In this document: in pieces, positions 59,215 through 64,000 of the stretch
How positions within the stretch are numbered: the stretch's first letter is position 1
Layout: the number at the start of each line of letters is the position of its first letter
NCBI RefSeq assembly: GCF_030265065.1
Contig: NC_080409.1
Coordinates: forward strand, 30,080,501-30,144,500
DNA: 64,000 nt
Origin: Corythoichthys intestinalis
Taxonomy: Eukaryota; Chordata; Actinopteri; Syngnathiformes; Syngnathidae
Reading direction: 5' to 3'
Position numbers and translations under genes: made by a program
The notes under the pieces: model-generated
Told to the model about the DNA's origin: nothing
The model's database searches: none
The model's input: only the letters and a program-made list of their open reading frames with translations

Positions 59215-59240
59215 TAAAAGGGCTGCCAAAAACAACACTG

Positions 59241-60204
59241 CTGTCGATTAATAATTTGACATTAAAATGGCATGAATGACAAACCTTTGTTTCTTCCAAA
59301 AAGTTATGTTTGTTTTTAAATAAAAAGAAACATTCTAAATAAAGAGAGTATTTGCATGTTTTTTTTTTCATTTACAAGCTATTTTGAAAAACTAAAAAAA
59401 AAAAAAACCATATATTATTATATTGTAAGAAAATACACAAATGAAATGTAATTTAAGATTAATATATTACCTGCCTTTGACAATGATGGATGATCAATTC
59501 ATTTACACTGGAAGTACTGGCTATGAATGTTCATGTTTTAGTGCTATTGACAGCACTAGCACGGTCAAAACTTTCCTGGCTATCAATAGATAATAAATTC
59601 ATAAAATATATATATGTATATGAATAAAAAATATATACGCCTGCTGCATGCGTAGTCATTTTTAGTGCCACAACAGTTACTGTTGTTACATTGTTCCCAA
59701 TGGGTATTACAGGTAATTGGATTGGTGGCGAGTGACGTATGTGGACATTGTTAAGAGTGGCAAGTTCAGGACACTTGACGGGTTACCAGAGGCACCGTGA
59801 CGTAGAGAAGCTTAAGGCAGGCACACTGCGTGTAAAACACAGGCGGGGTCAAAAGATTGTTTTCAGCCGTTGAAACACCAGCTCCTTATACCCTTACGTT
59901 CAAAGATGACAATGTGGTAGTATTCAGGTATACAGTATCTTCTTCCCTTAGTAGTAATGTCTTCTTTTGTGTTCCATACCAACCCTACAAGTAAATGAAT
60001 GTATACGGTGTTGCCATTTGGAAAGGTTAGTCTCCAGTTAAATCACATTGGACAACACGCCGGGTCAATAAAAGCCAGCCCAAATTACAATGTCTCGTTT
60101 AAGTTAAGACATTTCCCTAATACAACTCTATATTTTCGCATTATCCATTCATTTTCTCTCGCTTCATTCATATTGTAAACAGAAAAATATGCCTTTTGCA
60201 GAGA
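59241..60204. other. Intergenic, nothing recognised
   Basis: AT-rich with homopolymer runs and a fragment of the TGCCATTGAC family near 59470. No gene was seen. Confidence 0.4.
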
Positions 60205-60230
60205 AGCATCATGGAAGATAAGGTTCTTAC

Positions 60231-60681
60231 CATAGGCGGAGTTTGACTTTTGGGGCAGGGGGGGCACAACATGTTGATGATCTCGAAAAGCAGTGTCAGC
60301 AATAAAATGAACTCATAATATTAAGTTGACAATGAGTGGTTTTTGTTTCCCATCATTCTAGAGGGGAATTCTAAATCAGGCTGCTTAGGCAATACTTTTT
60401 GCCAAGATCGTCATCTATTGAATATGGTATGCCTGCCGGTGTCGTGCCAATGTAGTTACCCCAGTCGAAAATTGTATCCCCTGGGCGGAGCCATATGGAA
60501 GTAGATTTGTGTCTTCATTATTCAATCAAAAAAAAGTTGCTTCAATTAAAAAAAAAAATTGCTTCAATCAAAATATATATTTTCAACCAAAAAAAAGTCT
60601 CTTCAATCAAAACAAAAAATGTGTTTGAATGCAAAAATAAATTTGAAACCCAAAAAAATGCATGCGAAAGCTATTTTTCTT

Positions 60682-60722
<41 letters not shown>

Positions 60723-61918
60723 TGGATTGAAGTCAAGGGTTTTTTTGATTGAAGCAACTTTTTTGATTGAAGTAATGTTGATTTGTGTTTGGGCCACATT
60801 TTGGCTAGGACATTTTTGTCATTATTCAATCAAAAAATAAGTTGCTTCAAAAATATATATATATTTATATATATAAATATATAATTTGTTTTTTGTTTCC
60901 CATCATTCTTGAGGGGAATTCTAAATCAGGCTGCTTAGGCAATACTTTTTGCCAAGATCATCATCTATTGAATATGGTATGCCCGCCGGTGTCGTGCCAA
61001 TGTAGTTACCCCAGTCAAAAATTGTATCCCCTGGGGGGAGCCATATGGAAGTAGATTTGTGTCTTTATTATTCAATCAAAAAAAAAAGTTGCTTCAATTA
61101 AAAAAAAAAAAAAATTGCTTCAATCAAAATATATATTTTCAACCAAAAAAAGTCGCTTCAATCAAAACAAAAAATGTGTTTGAATGCAAAAATAAATTTG
61201 AAACTCAAAAAAATGCATGCGAAAGCTATTTTTCTTTGATTTTTTTGGGGGGGGGGGTTGTTTATTTGTTTGTTTTGGATTGAAGTCAAGGTTTGTTTTT
61301 TTGATTGAAGCAACTTTTTTGATTGAGGTAATGTTGATTTGTGTTTGGGCCACATTTTCGCTAGGACATTTTTGTCATTATTCAATCAAAAAATAAGTTG
61401 CTTCAAAAAATATATATATTTTCAAAAAGAAAAATCACTTCAATCAAAAAAAGACAAATTTCAATGATGGTAAAAGTTTTTGGGTGCGAAAAAATATTTG
61501 AGATTGAAAAATTTGCATTTGAACACTGAATATTTCAACGAAAAAGTTTTCTTTGATTGAAGCAATCCTTTTTGTGTTCGGGCCATATTATGGGTAGGAC
61601 ATTTTGGTCTAAATCATTTAATCCCCAAAAAAAGTTGCTTCAATAAAAAAATATGTATATATTTTCAAAGAAAAAATTTTTTAAAATTTTTTTTTAAATT
61701 TACATGCAAAGCAAATGACCGTCTAGGTTGCTAGTCACATGATCTGTTCGAAAAACATTTTTGACCCATTATAAAAATATATATTTTTTGTTCATTTCAT
61801 TAATTTTTGTTGCAGTTTTATTGCTTTACAACTGCTATATGTATAGGAAAGTCAGTTACACGCAGTGACACTTTTCGGCCACCTGGAGGGCTTGGCCCCC
61901 CCTTAAAATCCGCTTATG
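60231..61918. mobile_element. hAT-like element (TIR CATARGCGGA) in the hairpin MITE
   Basis: The ends CATAGGCGGA and TCCGCTTATG are inverted (9 of 10). The flanks GTTCTTAC (60223-60230) and GTTCCTAC (61919-61926) form an 8-bp duplication with one mismatch, and the host arm continues correctly across it. Inside, no transposase is recognised. Instead there is a tandem duplication of about 0.55 kb (60341-60885 and 60895-61430). Confidence 0.7.
60341..61430 (+). repeat. Tandem duplication of ~0.55 kb rich in GCTTCAATCAAAA words
   Basis: Both copies contain GGGGAATTCTAAATCAGGCT, TATTGAATATGGTATGCC and a stretch of ATTCAATCAAAA/TTGATTGAAG words on either side of T runs (37 T at 60685-60721 in copy 1, G run in copy 2). 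Confidence 0.85.
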
Positions 61919-62382
61919 GTTCCTACTTACAAAAGGTTACAATAAACACTTTAGGTTACACTTTATTTGAACTCGATGTCATGAGACTGTGACAAGGCTG
62001 TCATAATGATGACATGACACCTGTCATTATTATAAATGAGGGCTTATGTCATGAGACTGTAATAAGGCTGTCATAAGCTTATGTCATGAGACTGTAATAA
62101 GGCTGTCATAAGCCCTCATTTATAATAATGACAGGTGTCATGTCATCATTATGACAGCCTTGTCACAGTCTCATGACATCGAGTTCAAATAAAGGGTAAC
62201 CAAAAGTGTTTATTGTAACGTTTTCTAAGTAAGAACCTTATCTTCCATAATGCTTATCGGCAAATTATTCTTTTGTTACTTAGTAAATTATGCCACTTTC
62301 GATGCAATATTGGAGATTTCTTTAGAATATATTTGGTTTGGGATTAGGGTTTAGGAGCTGTGTTAGTGTTAGGACACCTAAT

Positions 62383-62486
62383 GACATCTGTCATAAGCAT
62401 TCATTAATATTCATGTCAGTGTCATGTCATAATTATGACGGTAATATGGCAGTTTTATGTCACCGAGTTCAAATAAAGTGTTATCA
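62383..62486. repeat. MITE fragment related to 58807-59126
   Basis: CTAATGACATCTGTCATAAG, then GTCATGTCATAATTATGACG and GAGTTCAAATAAAGTGTTA, match the right part of the inner MITE and the hairpin element. Confidence 0.6.
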
Positions 62487-62489
62487 CAC

Positions 62490-63208
62490 TTTTTCAAAGT
62501 TCATTATTAAATGTCAAAAAAAACATTTGTCAATAGGAATCACCGTCGAAGTACAGCTTTGACAATATTTTCAAGAGCCGATTTTGAAGTGCATTCTGGG
62601 AGAAGCATTTTAGCATTACGATTAGTGTGAAAAGCAGAAACAAATCCACTTCAAACAATTCAAAACAATATGAAAAAAAAAGAGTTTTCCATGTAAAACT
62701 AAAAATTCAAGTGCAATGGGTTCAAGTTCTGACATTTTTTTAGAATGTGTATTTTTCTTATTTACTATAGTATAGCCACACAGCAAACTTAACTCAAGGC
62801 ATTGCTGTAAAGTGGTTGCAGCTCAATCAACTGCGATTTTTTTGTGAATGGAAGAGCTTTGAAGGTTGCTAGTGATCTTCTCCCGCGAGCTATGAATGGA
62901 ATCAGCACTTCTACTGTCTTGTCTTGAGCCCTCTTAGGTATGAGTGAAGCAAAGGTGGGAGGGAGTCTGTTGGCATGGAAGGAGGATAATCCAATACAGG
63001 CGGACTTTACCAGGAATGAGTCAGGGAACACTTACACTCTTATGCACCCGAATGAGCGTCTGACGCCGGACTGCGACAGGAATTACTTAGGCTGGACAAT
63101 TTTTGCTTCTTGTTCCTGCAGTCCACCTCACTCGGCATACGAATCGGCAGGCTGCTCTCACTCAGGGGGTAGGGCGGGAAGGGCGTGGGGCTTGGACGGT
63201 CAGTCAGG
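62490..63208. other. Upstream region of the SLC1A exon
   Basis: No repeat or gene was recognised. It should contain the promoter and 5' UTR of the gene whose coding starts at 63209. No clear TATA box or CpG island was picked out. Confidence 0.4.
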
Positions 63209-63373
63209 ATGGAGCGATGGAAGAAAATTATCCCTGAAATAATCTCGCCGAAATACAGCGCGTACATCAAGGAGTATTGTAAGAGGAACGGCCTCCTGAC
63301 GTTGTCCGTCTTTGCCGTGGTGACGGGCTGTGTACTGGGATTCCTCCTGAGGTCATTCAACCTGTCGACACAG
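63209..63373 (+). CDS. SLC1A-family glutamate transporter, first coding exon (EAAT5/SLC1A7-like)
   Basis: The 55 codons read MERWKKIIPEIISPKYSAYI, KEYCKRNGLLTLSVFAVVTG, CVLGFLLRSFNLSTQ and end in CAG before GTAAGG (phase 0). The segment (C)KRNGLLTLS...GCVLGFLLR is the start of the first membrane helix of SLC1A glutamate/aspartate transporters. The RNGLL-LSV...GC-LGF-LR pattern and the L-S-x-Q exon end resemble EAAT5 (SLC1A7) most closely; EAAT1 and EAAT4 are possible alternatives. The family imports glutamate with sodium across the plasma membrane of neurons and glia. An in-frame non-ATG extension upstream was not chosen because the ATG at 63209 gives the family-typical length. Later exons lie beyond the window. 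Confidence 0.8.
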
Positions 63374-64000
63374 GTAAGGATGGATGGATTGATGATTGGA
63401 TGCAAGAGTAGTTGAAGCTGATACAAGGGTGGAGACAGCCGTATGGATTGGAAATGTTGGCGCTGGCTCTCGACTTCGTACCCTTAACGCCGCGCATTCG
63501 TTTTCTGTTCTGGAGGCTTTAATAAAAACGTAGTCGACACACAAATACTGAGAGTCTCAGGGTGCAGTCAAACAATAAACACAAGTTTTATTGAATGAGG
63601 CACATACATTTCAGAATCTAACTCCAATATATTACCTCACGTTGTACAATCGTGTGGGCGTTTACTGTAATCAATCAAACCATTTGGTAAACAAACAGAT
63701 CTGGGGGATGTTTTGTGACTTCCCCTGATTAGATTAACAAAGACTTGAGTAGACTAGGGGGTCATGTTACACCATTGTGATCTTCAAAGGAATGAGATAA
63801 CTGAGCTTACTCTCATAACACCAAATGGTACATGTTTAAACTAACCAAAATGTGAATACATGATTGCTTTAACTAAGAATAAAAGGCTACATAATGCATG
63901 CAAGTAAACATATAAATGTAAGTACATAACAGAAACTAGGCTAAAACCGGGTTGTTCAATTTTTTTTCTCTGAGAGACAGAGGATCGTAAACCGGTAAAA
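63374..64000 (+). other. Start of the SLC1A intron 1
   Basis: From the GTAAGG donor to the window end, no further exon or recognised repeat was found. AATAAAA and AATAAACAC words are present but in no gene context. Confidence 0.5.

Larger units (their letters stand above)
57447..59240. mobile_element. hAT-like element (TIR CAGTGTTGTTTTCGTC) with nested MITEs
   Basis: The ends CAGTGTTGTTTTCGTCAGC and GCCAAAAACAACACTG are flanked by octamers CTGTTGAT (57439-57446) and CTGTCGAT (59241-59248), a hAT-type duplication with one mismatch. Its relative at 13007-13806 lacks the MITE that interrupts this copy at 58361-59214. Confidence 0.8.
60205..62254. mobile_element. Large hairpin MITE, left arm split by a hAT-like insertion
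   Basis: The arms 60206-60230 plus 61919-62048 face 62107-62253 as near-perfect complements (for example GGTTACACTTTATTTGAACT against AGTTCAAATAAAGGGTAACC). The roughly 58-bp loop is a direct repeat of CTTATGTCATGAGACTGTAA. The left arm is interrupted at 60231-61918. Confidence 0.75.

Overview
The window is nuclear DNA of a bony (teleost, probably percomorph) fish. It has spliced vertebrate genes, an immunoglobulin light-chain (IgL) locus built of tandem units in the fish manner, and dense Tc1/mariner-like and hAT-like DNA transposons. A short hairpin repeat with the core TGCCATTGACGGCAATAGAC recurs throughout. I recall similar repeats from pipefish and seahorses, but that is a weak hint and not an identification. 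No bacterial-type genes, CRISPR arrays, tRNAs or rRNAs were seen.

Layout. (1) 1-10.3 kb is intergenic and repeat-rich: three Tc1-like remnants or copies, MITE-like elements, a diverged repeat pair and a GC-rich island. (2) 10.38-24.39 kb, minus strand: four coding exons of a REEP5/REEP6-family gene (TB2/DP1/HVA22 domain, ER membrane shaping). Reading phases match across all three introns, and the introns are full of transposons. The short last exon could not be placed. (3) 25.16-30.83 kb is a nest of Tc1-like elements at least three levels deep. (4) 31.16-55.47 kb is an IgL locus of the kappa-like type. It has five V segments on the plus strand and four J and four C segments on the minus strand, in the order V-C-J / V-C-J / V-C-J / V-C-J / V. 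The basic unit is about 4.3 kb and is lengthened in units 2-4 by transposon insertions. Each V has an ATTTGCAT octamer, a split leader, an open V exon and a 12-bp-spacer recombination signal. Each J has a 23-bp-spacer signal, and each C exon is open and followed by a close AATAAA. V and J are about 0.4 kb apart in opposite orientation, so joining must be by inversion. (5) 55.5-62.9 kb is again transposons and MITEs, several nested. (6) 63.21-63.37 kb, plus strand: first coding exon of an SLC1A (excitatory amino-acid transporter) gene, most like EAAT5/SLC1A7; the rest lies beyond the window.

Most striking points. All five V segments carry Ala exactly where the first canonical immunoglobulin cysteine (Kabat Cys23) should be, while Trp35, Cys88, signals, splice sites and promoter motifs are intact. 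The germline V domains therefore cannot form the standard intradomain disulfide. A 2.4 kb TA-flanked element (49318-51682) has inverted minisatellite arms of about 0.55-0.67 kb around a core with CCAAT boxes and a 79-codon ORF. Three separate Tc1-like copies are fold-backs in which the 3' half is present at both ends. In one of them, two unrelated elements sit in the same TA dinucleotide of the two opposite arms.
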